Made by a program: the position numbers and the translations under genes. This document shows, in pieces, positions 40,812-50,182 of a stretch of 63,723 nucleotides of DNA. Position 1 is the first letter of the stretch; the number at the start of each line of letters is the position of its first letter. Origin of the DNA: JBCDCE01 sp039182515 (GTDB lineage Bacteria; Pseudomonadota; Alphaproteobacteria; Rhodobacterales; Rhodobacteraceae); assembly GCA_039182515.1 (NCBI GenBank), contig JBCDCE010000014.1:1-63723 (forward strand), in the 5' to 3' direction. The notes beneath the pieces were generated by a model that worked only from the letters and a program-made list of their open reading frames with translations, was not told the DNA's origin and searched no databases.

Positions 40812-41506
40812 TGACCCGCACCCTTGCGGCGCTCACCCAAGATCTCAGGCCCATGGGCGATCAAGGGATCATGGTGGTTTTTGGCGAGGAAATCAGCCCC
40901 GAGTGCCATCGAGAGGTCGTAGCGGCCGAAAAAGCCGTTATGGCCTCAAATCTGCCAGGGGTGACAGAAACGATCCCAGCTTACGCGGCGCTCTATGTGG
41001 GATACGACGCGCTCGCCACTGATTTTGCAACTCTGCGGGATGCGCTTCTGAACTTGTCCTTACCACAAACGGACGCTGAAACAGGCAAGGTGTGGACCGT
41101 GCCGATTTGTTATGATCCCGAGTTCGCGCCAGATCTTGAAGAGGTGGCAAACTGGGCGGGCAAAAATGTAGACGACGTGATCTCCGCCCATCTTGAGAGC
41201 TTGTACCGGGTTTACATGTTCGGGTTCGCGCCAGGCTATGCCTATCTGGGTGGGAGCTTGCCAGAGATCCAGGTACCGCGCCGCGATGCACCGCGCCAAG
41301 GCATTCCAAAAGGCTCAGTGATGATCGCAGGCCCACAATGCTTAATGTGCCCGCTTGTGATGCCCTCGGGCTGGTCGGTGATCGGGCGGACGCCGATGGA
41401 TTTATTGGCCCGAGATGCCATGCCGCCATCGCCTTTTAACATCGGGGACGAGGTGCGCTTCACCCGCATTTCGCGATCTGACTACGATGCGGTGACCCGA
41501 GCATGA
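40811..41506 (+). CDS. pxpB: 5-oxoprolinase subunit B (KipI-like)
   Basis: A 231-residue allophanate-hydrolase subunit-1-like protein: PMGDQGIMVVFGEEISPE, IPICYDPEFAPDLEEVA-type segment, YRVYMFGFAPGYAYLGGSLPEIQVPRRDAPRQGIPKGSVMIAGPQ and SGWSVIGRTP. Partner of PxpC. The ATG at 40811 is part of a TAATG overlap with pxpA, and its stop overlaps pxpC by 4 bases, so all three are co-translated. Confidence 0.92.
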   Translation: MTRTLAALTQDLRPMGDQGIMVVFGEEISPECHREVVAAEKAVMASNLPGVTETIPAYAALYVGYDALATDFATLRDALLNLSLPQTDAETGKVWTVPICYDPEFAPDLEEVANWAGKNVDDVISAHLESLYRVYMFGFAPGYAYLGGSLPEIQVPRRDAPRQGIPKGSVMIAGPQCLMCPLVMPSGWSVIGRTPMDLLARDAMPPSPFNIGDEVRFTRISRSDYDAVTRA

Positions 41507-42531
41507 CAGGGCGGCTTTTGCTGGATCACGTTGGGCCGCAGATCAGCCTGCAAGATCGAGGTCGCCCAGGGCTCATGCGCTATGGAATCCCGCCCTCTGG
41601 ACCAATGGCTCGGATCTGTCACAGGGTGCTTTCATCGGCTTTGGGGGGAGAAAACCTCACGTGTATAGAAGCCTCGCTTGGCGGGCTCACCGCCATCTGG
41701 CACGGCCCTCCTGTCACAGCTGCTTTTGTGGGTGGACGCTTCGATATTGCGCTTGGTGAGCAGGTCTTAGCGCCTTGGTCTGTTTTTGAGATTTCCCCAG
41801 GGCAAAGCCTGAAAGTCAAAGCAGGTAAGGCAGGGGCTTGGGGCTATCTAGGGCTTTTGGGCGATTGGGATGTGCCCTCTTGGCAAGGCAGCGCGTCCGC
41901 CCATGTGCCCTCCGCCATCAACGGCGCGATGCTTACATCCGGCGCAGAGATCCGCATTCAAAATCCAAAAATGATCCCTTCGCTCAAAGCGACTTTGCCT
42001 GTACCAGACTTTGCAGAAGCGCCCACACATCTCGACATCGTTATGGGCCCGCAGGATGGGTTTTTTGATCCCGAGACACAAAAAACGCTTTTGCAATCTC
42101 CCTTCAAAGTGAGCGCGCGCGGCGACCGGATGGGCCGCAGGCTTGTAGGCGAACGCCTTCCGATCAACGGAACGCTGACCATGCCCTCGGAAGCTTTGAT
42201 GCGGGGGGCTGTCCAAATTGCGGGAGACCTCCAGCCCACCATTTTGCTCGCAGATCATCAAACAACCGGTGGCTATCCCAAAATCGCAACGCTCAGCACC
42301 GCAAGCACAGAAAAATTTGTGCAGGCCCGACCCGGGGATCCTATCCAATTTCGAGCGATCTGCGTTGAAGAGGCTATCCAAAGCCGTCGCAAACTGGAGC
42401 GAGAGGTTGTGCGTTATCTGGCGCAAATCCCGACCTACCGTGGCAGTTTGCAGGAGCGCCTGGCGCGCAGCAATTTGATCAGCGGTGTGATCAATGCTCA
42501 GAAGGACCCGGCCCAAACCTCTTCCGATTAA
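41503..42531 (+). CDS. pxpC: 5-oxoprolinase subunit C (KipA-like)
   Basis: A 342-residue biotin-dependent carboxyltransferase-like protein: SLQDRGRPGLMRYGIPPSGPMA at about 13-34, the middle VMGPQDGFFDPET, GDRMGRRLVGERLP, and the ending DHQTTGGYPKIATLSTAS. It completes the PxpABC complex. Last gene of the trio; structured repeat copy 2 follows 28 bases after the stop. The C-terminal 50 residues (after FRAICVEEAIQ) are Arg-rich and less conserved. Confidence 0.9.
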   Translation: MTGRLLLDHVGPQISLQDRGRPGLMRYGIPPSGPMARICHRVLSSALGGENLTCIEASLGGLTAIWHGPPVTAAFVGGRFDIALGEQVLAPWSVFEISPGQSLKVKAGKAGAWGYLGLLGDWDVPSWQGSASAHVPSAINGAMLTSGAEIRIQNPKMIPSLKATLPVPDFAEAPTHLDIVMGPQDGFFDPETQKTLLQSPFKVSARGDRMGRRLVGERLPINGTLTMPSEALMRGAVQIAGDLQPTILLADHQTTGGYPKIATLSTASTEKFVQARPGDPIQFRAICVEEAIQSRRKLEREVVRYLAQIPTYRGSLQERLARSNLISGVINAQKDPAQTSSD

Positions 42532-42558
42532 AGGCAGGCCAGGCCGAGACAAGGATTA

Positions 42559-42728
42559 GAGCGCCGTCTAAACGACTTTAAACGCCTTGCTCACCAACCG
42601 TTCCCTGGAGAGGCGAAGCCGACCTGCCCCCGACCGCCCCCCCTGGGCGGGGGCTTTCAGCCCGACGCCCGAGGTCGGGCGCAGGTTTTTTTCTTTCGAC
42701 AATATATTGCAGACTAAATGGGTGATGC
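42559..42728 (+). repeat. Structured ~170-bp repeat, copy 2
   Basis: Same element as copy 1: starts GAGCGCCGTCT, core AGGCGAAGCCGACCTGCC, hairpin GCCCGAC-GCCCGAG-GTCGGGC, ends GACTAAATGGGTGATGC. The 5' third differs most (AAACGACTTTAAACG). Placed between pxpC and a convergent gene. Confidence 0.85.
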
Positions 42729-42751
42729 TTTTGAAGGCGTAGATGCCGCCG

Positions 42752-43378
42752 CTATTTACGCACAGCCCCCACCAGCAAAGCGGACGGGCGTTTGTCGGGG
42801 GACGTGATGAAGCTTCCGTCTGTCGGCCGCGCCCCAAAGTAGATCATGTCCCCGCGTGTCGCGAGAATTTCGTATTCAACGGTGGGTGTGTTGGGCTGAA
42901 CGCCTAAAAACACGCAACCTTCCTCAAGAATGTCTCGCTCTTGCCCGACGGCCCAATCGTTCGACAAACAAGCTCCCTCAGGCGCGCTGTTGAGAAAGTC
43001 GGCAAATCCTTGGGCAAGCGGCTTGATGCGTACGTAGTCGTCGATGGTTAAATCTGCTTCCACCGCGCCTTCAAGGACCTGTGATGGCCCTTTGATGTAA
43101 ACCTGTCCACCAAAATGCAGTTCTTGCAGTGCAAAGCCGCAACCCGGACCTGCGTAGGTGATGAAAATGGCATCAATCCGATTGTTTGAAATTGTGATGT
43201 CCCGGGTCAGCCACCATTCCCCCATCGTGCCGTCTTGGTTGGGTTGTGGGCGTACCTCGCAGGCGATCGAGGCATAGCTGCCGTCCAGGCTAGCGTCTTT
43301 GGTGGATTGGGCAAAGCCTGGCGAACTGAGCGCGGCTGTCAAAGCGGCCGTGGTGCAGAGCAGTGTGTTGAGGGTCAT
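42752..43378 (-). CDS. Secreted APCDD1-like domain protein
   Basis: A 208-residue exported protein: signal peptide 1-24 (ending GFAQ), then a domain that reads like a bacterial APCDD1-type barrel. Visible parts are LDGSYASIACEVRPQPN, WWLTRDITISNNRIDAIFITYAGPGC, and GGQVYIKGPSQVLEGAVEADLTID. Five cysteines in the mature part suggest disulfides. Its cellular job is unknown. It diverges from the LysR gene, which may regulate it. The resemblance to APCDD1 is by eye and moderate. Confidence 0.6.
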   Translation of the reverse strand: MTLNTLLCTTAALTAALSSPGFAQSTKDASLDGSYASIACEVRPQPNQDGTMGEWWLTRDITISNNRIDAIFITYAGPGCGFALQELHFGGQVYIKGPSQVLEGAVEADLTIDDYVRIKPLAQGFADFLNSAPEGACLSNDWAVGQERDILEEGCVFLGVQPNTPTVEYEILATRGDMIYFGARPTDGSFITSPDKRPSALLVGAVRK

Positions 43379-43470
43379 GAGAGGTCTCCTTTTATTCGAA
43401 AAGAAGCCTAGCGAGGTGATTTATATTCGCATATTCTGAAGGCTAGTATTAAAAAATTCGGAAAAACTGA

Positions 43471-44346
43471 ATGCACGGATATCTGCGCCATTTGGCCAAC
43501 TTCGCCCGGATCGTTGAGGCTGGATCTATGAAATCCGCCTCAGATGCACTGGGGATTGCCCCATCGGGGCTAAGCGACTCCATGAAAGTGCTCGAAAACC
43601 GATTGGGCACAGCGCTTTTGATCCGGCACAAAACCGGTGTAACGCCAACAACAGAAGGCGAGCGCGTGTATCGCTCCGCCTCAGCCATTGTTGATCTCTT
43701 GGGCGAGGCACTGGGCCCGGAGGACCAAGAGGAGCTGACAGGCACCTGCCGTATCAGCGTGCCCGCAGAAGTGGCCAGCACCTGTTTTGGCAAAGCGATC
43801 GGGTTTTTGAGACAGCAGCACCCAAAACTCAATTTGAAGATATTTGCTGAAGACGATTTTGTGGATCACAGCCGGTTTGCCCGTGATTACTTCCTGCGCG
43901 TCGCAGCAAAACTAAACAAAAACGAAGGCTTACGCACGATTTGGACAGGCAGGGCAAACGCCATCTTGGTGGCAAACGCGGAGCTTGTGCCGGAAAAGGA
44001 TGCCGAAGACGCAAAGAAAATTGCGCAACTTCCCAACCTGGTGGGGTCCGAGCGAACCCCCCCCTTCGGTTACACGTTGAACAACCCAAAAGAACGGATC
44101 ACCTTTGAAAGCGCCATTGGCGTATCACACCCTGCGTCCCAGCTCAGTTTGGCAGCGCAGGGGCAGGGGGTCACAGGGTGCCTCGATATCTGTGCTCATG
44201 CGCATATCCGATCCGGGGTCTTGCGCCAGGTTTTGACCAATCGGTTTTCGATCCCGCTGGAGATGAGCTTGTTAACCCCGCACCGCCGCAAAGCCAAAAG
44301 CGATGATGCACTGGCTGAGGCGATGAGCTGTTTAACACTGGCGTGA
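43471..44346 (+). CDS. LysR-family transcriptional regulator
   Basis: A 291-residue regulator: HTH at residues about 8-62 (RHLANFARIVEAGSMKSASDALGIAPSGLSDSMKVLENRLGTALLIRHKTGVTPTTEG), then the periplasmic-binding-protein-like effector domain. The gap to the divergent APCDD1-like gene (92 bases) is of the size typical for a LysR-controlled divergent promoter. It is followed by an SDR gene remnant on the opposite strand. Confidence 0.9.
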   Translation: MHGYLRHLANFARIVEAGSMKSASDALGIAPSGLSDSMKVLENRLGTALLIRHKTGVTPTTEGERVYRSASAIVDLLGEALGPEDQEELTGTCRISVPAEVASTCFGKAIGFLRQQHPKLNLKIFAEDDFVDHSRFARDYFLRVAAKLNKNEGLRTIWTGRANAILVANAELVPEKDAEDAKKIAQLPNLVGSERTPPFGYTLNNPKERITFESAIGVSHPASQLSLAAQGQGVTGCLDICAHAHIRSGVLRQVLTNRFSIPLEMSLLTPHRRKAKSDDALAEAMSCLTLA

Positions 44347-44378
44347 AGCTGATGGTGCCTTCGGCGGGGCTCTGCAGC

Positions 44379-45083
44379 TCAAAGGGCCCAGGTAAACCCT
44401 GTTGCTTCCTCCGAAACCCGCCACAGCTTTTCCATGACAGCTTTCTCATAAGCATGCGGATTTACTGTGCCCCGGCCAACCGGGCCACTGGTTCGCATAA
44501 AGCCGGTTGGGCCGTAAAGCGCACGCTCTTCCAGACCAATTTCCGTGGCACACATCACTTCGGGATACGCCCCTTGCTCGGCGGTTTGCACCAAAGGGGT
44601 TCGGCTCATGAGCCCCCAAACGAGCCGCGCCAGCAGTCCGCCGCTCGTGCTGATCAGAGAGGTCGCAGAGGCGCCGGGGTGACATACGTAAACACGCACA
44701 TCTTTGCCCGTTCCTTTCAGACGATCTTGTAGCTCATAGGCAAACATCATCTGTGCGAGTTTGCTTTGGCTATAAACGGGGTTTGCGCTGTAGTTTTTGT
44801 CCCAGTTCATGTCGTCAAACTGGATCGTCTTAATCCCCATGTTGTAGCCAAGGCTTGCGACCACCACGATCTGCCCTTGGTGCGCTTCGATCCGGTCAAA
44901 GAGCAAGCCGCAGAGTGCGAAATGGCCATAGTGGTTCGTGCCAAGCTGGCTTTCAAACCCATCGACTGTGAACTTCTGGGTGGCCACCTGGGCAATGGCC
45001 GCGTTGCAGATCAGGGCATCAATGCGTGGAACGGTCTTTGAGACCGCTTCTGCCGCTGCGCGCACGCTTGAAAGGTCGGCCAA
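44379..45083 (-). pseudogene. 5'-truncated short-chain dehydrogenase/reductase
   Basis: The reading frame holds the C-terminal ~235 residues of an SDR: CNAAIA (the NAG motif equivalent), VVVASLGYN with the catalytic Ser region, and the active-site YSQSK. The first ~60 residues, including the TGxxxGxG nucleotide motif, are missing. The frame begins with a TTG preceded at once by an in-frame TGA, so no real start exists. The break at about 45083 coincides with the truncated start of the plus-strand remnant at 45086. Confidence 0.8.
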
Positions 45084-45085
45084 TC

Positions 45086-45412
45086 AGATCTCCGAATTGG
45101 GTAAACCTCGAAAATAAGAAAGAGGCTTTAGATTTTGGCGCTGATCTCTGGCGGGATCTCTTGGTAAATTCGCGCCCAAAGTTGGTCATTGGGATGGGAC
45201 GTGCGGTGGCAAAAACGTTGTCGCGCGTTTTGATGGCTAACGATGAGCATCGTGTTGACGTCGGCTGGGGATCGCTAAGAGGATCGCGGGCCTTGTTTGG
45301 ACACGGCATGCTTGTGGGTCTACCTCATCTCTCAAGGTTCCGCATTATCCTGAGGCCCGAGAGCCAAAGGGGGCTGCGTGAGCTCTTTGGAGATCAGTGG
45401 CGGAAAACCTAA
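45086..45412 (+). pseudogene. 5'-truncated remnant, possibly uracil-DNA-glycosylase-like
   Basis: About 108 codons with protein-like features: NKKEALDFGADLWRDLL, RPKLVIGMGRAVAKTL, VGWGSLRGSRALF and GMLVGLPHLSRFRIILRPE. The last three parts recall the C-terminal half of uracil-DNA-glycosylase-like proteins (GxG and PHLS motifs). The N-terminal half is missing and there is no ribosome site or start at the junction. Identification is tentative; that it is a remnant is better supported. Confidence 0.5.
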
Positions 45413-45495
45413 GCGGATCGGGAAGTCCCAGTCGCCGGCTTTAGAAGCCGCGCGGCTACTGGCTTTTTCATTTTAAATTCTTAGAGCCCCGTAGA

Positions 45496-46434
45496 TCAGA
45501 GTGCCGCGGTTAGTTCTTGGCTTGAGGGAGGCTGGCACCCGGCGCGTTCGCAATTGAGCGATGCGGCGGTTCCCGCGCGGTGCAAGAGTGCTGTGAGGTC
45601 TGTCTCACTCAAAGCGCTGAGCGCCTCTTTGGACGTCCAGCCATTTGCAGAACAAGTGGCGATGAGGGTGGCCATAAAGGTGTCGCCCGCGCCAACCGTA
45701 TCTACGAGCGGATCTGCTGGGCGGCTTGGGGCTACAACGCGGGCGCTCTGTGTGAGGCCAATCGCGCCTTCTGCGCCTTTCGTCACAACCATGAGCCCGG
45801 CTTTTGTGCGTGCGCGCAAGGCGTCGACAGCTTCGTCAAAGCTCGCGTCTGGCATCAGCCACGCCAAATCCTCATCCGACAGTTTCAAAAGATCGACCGT
45901 TTCAAAAAGGCGCTCAAGGCGCGCTTGGTAGGGCGCGCGCTCTTTGACCATCAAGGGGCGCAAATTTGGATCGAGCGTCGTGAAGAGCCCCGCGCTTGAC
46001 GCCGCGTTGTGCAAGGCCTCCCAATGCTCTGCATCTGCTCCATCAATGAGCGCCAAGGAGCCCACATGAAAGGCTGTCGCCTCCTTGGGAAGCTGCGTGT
46101 CTGAAGTGATTTGGCGCTCGGCTGTGCTGTCACGGTAGAACCCGTAAGTCGCCTGACCATCTGTCAAAGAGACCACTGCTAGCGAGCTTGGTTCAGGTCT
46201 GCGGGGGGCTAACAGCGCCACACCGTCTTCTTCTAAGCGCCCCGCCAAAAGTCGGCCCAAAGCATCTGAACTGATGGGCGTGAGATAGCCAACCTTTTGG
46301 CCTTGGCGCGCAATCGCCATCGCGCAGTTGAAAGGCGAACCGCCTGGGATCGCGTGATAGAGAGGACCGTGCTGGCCGTCACCGCTTTGTACAAAATCAA
46401 TGAGGTTTTCGCCGCCCACTACGATCATGGTCAT
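45496..46434 (-). CDS. PfkB-family carbohydrate kinase (fructokinase-like)
   Basis: A 312-residue ribokinase-fold sugar kinase: GGENLIDFVQSG, the first signature AIPGGSPFNCAMAIARQG, and the second signature DPLVDTVGAGDTFMATLIA with the catalytic Asp in GAGD. The ending RAGTAASLNCERAGCQPPS is typical of fructokinases. Phosphoryl acceptor not certain. The start at 46434 follows AAGGACCAG; a long upstream frame extension was rejected. A 28-base palindrome lies 19 bases upstream of the start, between this gene and the divergent ynjF-like gene. Confidence 0.88.
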   Translation of the reverse strand: MTMIVVGGENLIDFVQSGDGQHGPLYHAIPGGSPFNCAMAIARQGQKVGYLTPISSDALGRLLAGRLEEDGVALLAPRRPEPSSLAVVSLTDGQATYGFYRDSTAERQITSDTQLPKEATAFHVGSLALIDGADAEHWEALHNAASSAGLFTTLDPNLRPLMVKERAPYQARLERLFETVDLLKLSDEDLAWLMPDASFDEAVDALRARTKAGLMVVTKGAEGAIGLTQSARVVAPSRPADPLVDTVGAGDTFMATLIATCSANGWTSKEALSALSETDLTALLHRAGTAASLNCERAGCQPPSSQELTAAL

Positions 46435-46452
46435 CTGGTCCTTTGGTTGCCG

Positions 46453-46480
46453 TTTTGGCCCTTTGCCCAAAGGGCCAAAA
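46453..46480. promoter_or_regulatory. 28-bp near-perfect palindrome between divergent genes
   Basis: TTTTGGCCCTTTG, two central bases CC, then CAAAGGGCCAAAA: 13-bp perfect arms. It lies 19 bases upstream of the kinase start (minus strand) and 90 bases before the ynjF-like gene. The position between two divergent starts favours an operator over a terminator. Confidence 0.6.
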
Positions 46481-46570
46481 AGGGCGCGGGTGTCACAATT
46501 CTGTGTGGGGAAATTGCCTTCCCCAAACTTCCCTGCGTAAAAGAAAGAAATCGAGAGGAAACGCAAGTCT

Positions 46571-47242
46571 ATGTTGGACGCGCAAGCGCGCAAAGTGATC
46601 GACGCGCCGTTAAATAGGGCAGGCGTTTGGTTGGCGGCGAAAGGCTTCACGGCCAACACCGTCTCGCTGATCGGTTTGGGCCTTGGCTTATTCGCTGCTG
46701 CAATGATCGCGTTGGGAGCCCCGTTTTGGGCGCTTGTGCCTCTGCTCCTGAGCCGGGTGGCGGATGGCCTAGATGGGGCCGTGGCGCGCGCCACGCAGCC
46801 ATCGGATTTTGGTGGCTATCTCGATATCGCGGCAGACTTCCTCTTCTATGGCGCGATCCCATTTGCATTTGTGGCCCTTGATCCCGCCGCCAACGGCTTA
46901 GCAGGGGCCTTTATGCTGCTCAGTTTCTACGTCAACGGCACCAGCTTTCTGGGCTACGCAATCCTGGCCGAAAAAGCCAAAATGCAAAGCGCGGAGCGGG
47001 GCATCAAATCGCTCTATTTCACAGGCGGGCTCTTGGAAGGCACGGAAACCATCGCGTTTTTCGTCTTGTTGTGCCTTGTGCCCGAGGCCTTCGCGCCGCT
47101 GGCCTGGATCTTTGGACTTTTATGCTTTGTCACAGCCTTGTCCCGTGTTCTTTTGGCGTGGCGCGTTTTTCCGGACGGGCAAGCCGAGCCTGGATCCACC
47201 GGATCTTCTTCTAACCCTGAAATGGCGGCGCATGAGCCGTAA
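46571..47242 (+). CDS. ynjF: CDP-alcohol phosphatidyltransferase, YnjF-like
   Basis: A 223-residue integral membrane enzyme with about six helices. The family motif is visible at residues 65-89: D65, D68-G69, A72-R73, G81, D85 and D89. The spacing is one residue shorter than the textbook pattern, as I recall also for YnjF. It transfers a phosphatidyl group to an unknown alcohol. It heads a plus-strand run with ynjBCD-like genes, the same gene association as in E. coli ynjBCD-E-F. It starts 23 bases before the binding-protein gene. Confidence 0.85.
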   Translation: MLDAQARKVIDAPLNRAGVWLAAKGFTANTVSLIGLGLGLFAAAMIALGAPFWALVPLLLSRVADGLDGAVARATQPSDFGGYLDIAADFLFYGAIPFAFVALDPAANGLAGAFMLLSFYVNGTSFLGYAILAEKAKMQSAERGIKSLYFTGGLLEGTETIAFFVLLCLVPEAFAPLAWIFGLLCFVTALSRVLLAWRVFPDGQAEPGSTGSSSNPEMAAHEP

Positions 47243-47264
47243 GTCTTCACGATAAGGACCTGAT

Positions 47265-48467
47265 ATGAAACACCTTCTTTGGGCTGGGGCACTAAGCCTT
47301 TTCACCACGCCGCTCCTCGCGCAAAACCCCGATCCGGCGGATTGGTCAAGCGTCACGGAAGCCGCGAAAGGCCAAACGGTCTATTGGAACGCCTGGGGCG
47401 GCTCGACTACCACAAACGCCTTTCTCGATTGGGTCGGCAGCCGGGTTTCGGAAGACTACGGTGTGACGCTTGAACACGTCAAACTCACCGATACCGCTGA
47501 TGCGGTCAGCCGCGTGATTGCCGAAAAATCAGCTGGCAAAGATGACGACGGTGCCGTCGATATGATTTGGATCAACGGTGCAAATTTTGCCAATATGAAA
47601 GAAGCGGGCTTGCTCTTTGGCCCCTTTGCAGAAAGCTTGCCGAACTGGTCCGTTGTGGATGTGGACGGCAAAACGGTGCAGACCGATTTCACCGTGCCCA
47701 CCGATGGCTATGAGAGTCCCTGGGCCATGGCGCAAGTGGTGATGATGTACGACAGCGCGCGCGTGTCGCCTCAGCCCTCCATTGCCGCTTTGGGCGCTTG
47801 GGCCGCCGAAAATCCAGGCCGCTTCACCTTCCCACAGCCGCCGGATTTCTTGGGAAGCACCTTCCTCAAACAAGCGTTGATTGATCTGAGCGCAGATATG
47901 GACGCCCTCCAAGCCCCTGCGGGCGACAATTACGAGGACGTCACAGCACCACTTTGGGCTTTCCTCGATGATCTAACCCCCAACCTCTGGCGCGCAGGAC
48001 GGGCCTATCCCGCGACTGGTCCACAGCAATTGCAACTGATCACCGATGGCGAAGTGGACTATGCTGTGTCCTTCAGCCCAGGCGAGGCCTCAGCCGCAAT
48101 TGCCAATTTCCAATTGCCTGACACAGCCCGCACCTTCGTCTTCGACAAAGGCACGCTTGGCAACGCGAGCTTCGTGGCCATTCCTTATAACTCCGGCTCC
48201 AAAGAGGGGGCGATGGTTGTGGCCAACTTCTTGATGTCACCCGAAGCACAGGCCCGCGCTCAAGACCCCAATGTTTTGGGCTATGGCACCGTGCTCGATA
48301 TGGCCAAATTGACCGCGCCTGAGCGGGCAGCCTTTGATGCCTTGGAGCTTGGCGTCGCGACCCTTACGCCCGCGGAACTGGGCACAGCCTTGCCAGAGCC
48401 ACACCCCTCGTGGATGACCCGCATCAGCGAAGACTGGAGCGCGCGTTACGGCGTTCTGGCCAAGTAA
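47265..48467 (+). CDS. ynjB: ABC transporter binding protein, YnjB-like
   Basis: A 400-residue extracellular solute-binding protein: signal peptide 1-19 (ending LLAQ), QTVYWNAWGGSTTTNAFLDWVGSRV, DMIWINGANFANMKEAGLLFGPF, and TDGYESPWAMAQVVMMYDSARV. The family is related to iron/thiamine/putrescine binders, but the ligand of YnjB is unknown. 29 bases separate it from the permease gene. Confidence 0.88.
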   Translation: MKHLLWAGALSLFTTPLLAQNPDPADWSSVTEAAKGQTVYWNAWGGSTTTNAFLDWVGSRVSEDYGVTLEHVKLTDTADAVSRVIAEKSAGKDDDGAVDMIWINGANFANMKEAGLLFGPFAESLPNWSVVDVDGKTVQTDFTVPTDGYESPWAMAQVVMMYDSARVSPQPSIAALGAWAAENPGRFTFPQPPDFLGSTFLKQALIDLSADMDALQAPAGDNYEDVTAPLWAFLDDLTPNLWRAGRAYPATGPQQLQLITDGEVDYAVSFSPGEASAAIANFQLPDTARTFVFDKGTLGNASFVAIPYNSGSKEGAMVVANFLMSPEAQARAQDPNVLGYGTVLDMAKLTAPERAAFDALELGVATLTPAELGTALPEPHPSWMTRISEDWSARYGVLAK

Positions 48468-48496
48468 TCGACGAAACGCAGGGCCGGGGGCGCGCG

Positions 48497-50182
48497 ATGT
48501 ATCCGTTGCGGTGGATGCCGCGATTGACGCTTCTGGCCATGCTTGGCCCGGTTGTTGCTGGGCTTCTCGGCGCGCTGGCTCCGGCCTTTGGTTGGATGCC
48601 GGCGATTGGCGCGCAAAGGCTTGGCTTTCAGGCCTTTGAAAGTGTTCTCAATTGGCCTGGGTTTGCCACCGCTACCCGGCTGAGCCTAACCACCGGTTTG
48701 CTCAGCACGGGTATATCACTGGGTATTGTCGCTTTAATTGTCGCAGGCTGGAACGGCACACGAGCCTTTGAGGCGCTGCGTCGCTTGCTTTCTCCGCTTT
48801 TGTCGATCCCCCATGCCGCCGCCGCCTTTGGCTTAGCCTTTCTGATCATGCCATCGGGCTGGATCCTGCGCCTTTTGTCCCCCTGGGCCACCGGGTTCGA
48901 GCGCCCGCCGGATTGGCTCGTGGTGCAAGATCCTTGGGGATTGGCCTTGGTGGCAGGGCTTGTTGTGAAAGAGGTGCCGTTTTTGCTTCTTATGACGCTC
49001 GCAGCGCTCCCACAGACCCAAGAAAGCAAAGCCCGGGCGGTCAGCGCGGCTTTGGGTTACAGCAAAATACGCGGCTGGCTCATCACAGTCTTTCCGCAGA
49101 TCTATGATCAGATCAGGTTGCCTGTCTACGTTGTGCTGGCCTATGCCATGACTGTGGTTGACGTGGCCTTGATCCTTGGGCCGACCACGCCGTCAACGCT
49201 GTCTGTCCAGATCCTGAAATGGATCGGCCAGCCTGATTTGAGCTTTCGACTTTGGGCCGCGGCCGGGGGGATCATTCAGTTGTTGCTCGTGATTGGCGCT
49301 TTGGGGGTATGGCGATTGGGAGAAATCGCCCTTGGAAGATGGGCCCGCAGGCAAGTGGTGCAAGGCCATAGGGGGCGCTTTGACAAAACACTTCAAGTCG
49401 CTGGGTTAACTCTCGGAGCGTTCATTGCAGGCGCTGTGCTCTTTGGGCTCTTGAGCTTGGCGCTTTGGTCCGTTGCCGGGCTATGGCGGTTCCCTGATCT
49501 TTTGCCAGACGCGCTCACCTGGCGCACCTGGCAACGACACGGTGGAAACCTCACCGAGCTCTTTGCCCGCACAAGCTTTATTGCAGGAACAAGCGCTGCA
49601 CTGGCTTTGGCTTTGAGCCTGGCCTGTTTGGAAGCCGAAGCCCGCTTTGGCATGAAAAACGCAACACGCACGCTGTGGTTGCTCTATGTCCCGCTCCTGG
49701 TGCCTCAAACGGTCTTCTTGCCAGGCCTGCAGACCGGCATGATTGCTGCCGGTGTTGTGGGGGGCACAGGCGCGGTGATCTTAGCGCATTTGGTCTTTGT
49801 GCTGCCTTATGTTTTCTTGTCTCTCTCCGATCCATTTCGGGCCCTGGATCCGCGATATGCTGTGATCGCACAGGCTTTGGGAAAAGGCGAAAACGCGGTT
49901 TTTTGGCGGTTGCGGGTCCCACTGTTATTGACGCCCATTCTGACAGCCTTCGCAGTTGGGTTTGCGGTTTCCGTTGGCCAATATCTCGCAACGCTCTTGC
50001 CCGGCGCAGGCCGTGTTTCGACCCTAACCACGGAGGCCCTCGCACTCGCGTCCGGAGGGGACAGGCGTGCCATTGGTGCTTTTGGACTTATGCAAACCTT
50101 TGCTCCGATTGTGCCTTTTGTTTTTGCTGTATTTGTTCCCCGCTTGATTTATCGCAACCGAAGGGGGCTCTTAAATGGATAG
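48497..50182 (+). CDS. ynjC: Two-domain ABC permease, YnjC-like
   Basis: A 561-residue fused permease with two six-helix halves. Each half has an EAA-type loop: the first around ALGYSKIRGWLITVFPQIYDQIRLP, the second around ALGKGENAVFWRLRVPLLLTPI. The ATG at 48497 was chosen at the start of the first membrane helix (MYPLRWMPRLTLLAMLGPVVAG); an upstream extension overlapping the binding-protein gene was rejected. The last 8 bases overlap ynjD. Confidence 0.9.
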   Translation: MYPLRWMPRLTLLAMLGPVVAGLLGALAPAFGWMPAIGAQRLGFQAFESVLNWPGFATATRLSLTTGLLSTGISLGIVALIVAGWNGTRAFEALRRLLSPLLSIPHAAAAFGLAFLIMPSGWILRLLSPWATGFERPPDWLVVQDPWGLALVAGLVVKEVPFLLLMTLAALPQTQESKARAVSAALGYSKIRGWLITVFPQIYDQIRLPVYVVLAYAMTVVDVALILGPTTPSTLSVQILKWIGQPDLSFRLWAAAGGIIQLLLVIGALGVWRLGEIALGRWARRQVVQGHRGRFDKTLQVAGLTLGAFIAGAVLFGLLSLALWSVAGLWRFPDLLPDALTWRTWQRHGGNLTELFARTSFIAGTSAALALALSLACLEAEARFGMKNATRTLWLLYVPLLVPQTVFLPGLQTGMIAAGVVGGTGAVILAHLVFVLPYVFLSLSDPFRALDPRYAVIAQALGKGENAVFWRLRVPLLLTPILTAFAVGFAVSVGQYLATLLPGAGRVSTLTTEALALASGGDRRAIGAFGLMQTFAPIVPFVFAVFVPRLIYRNRRGLLNG

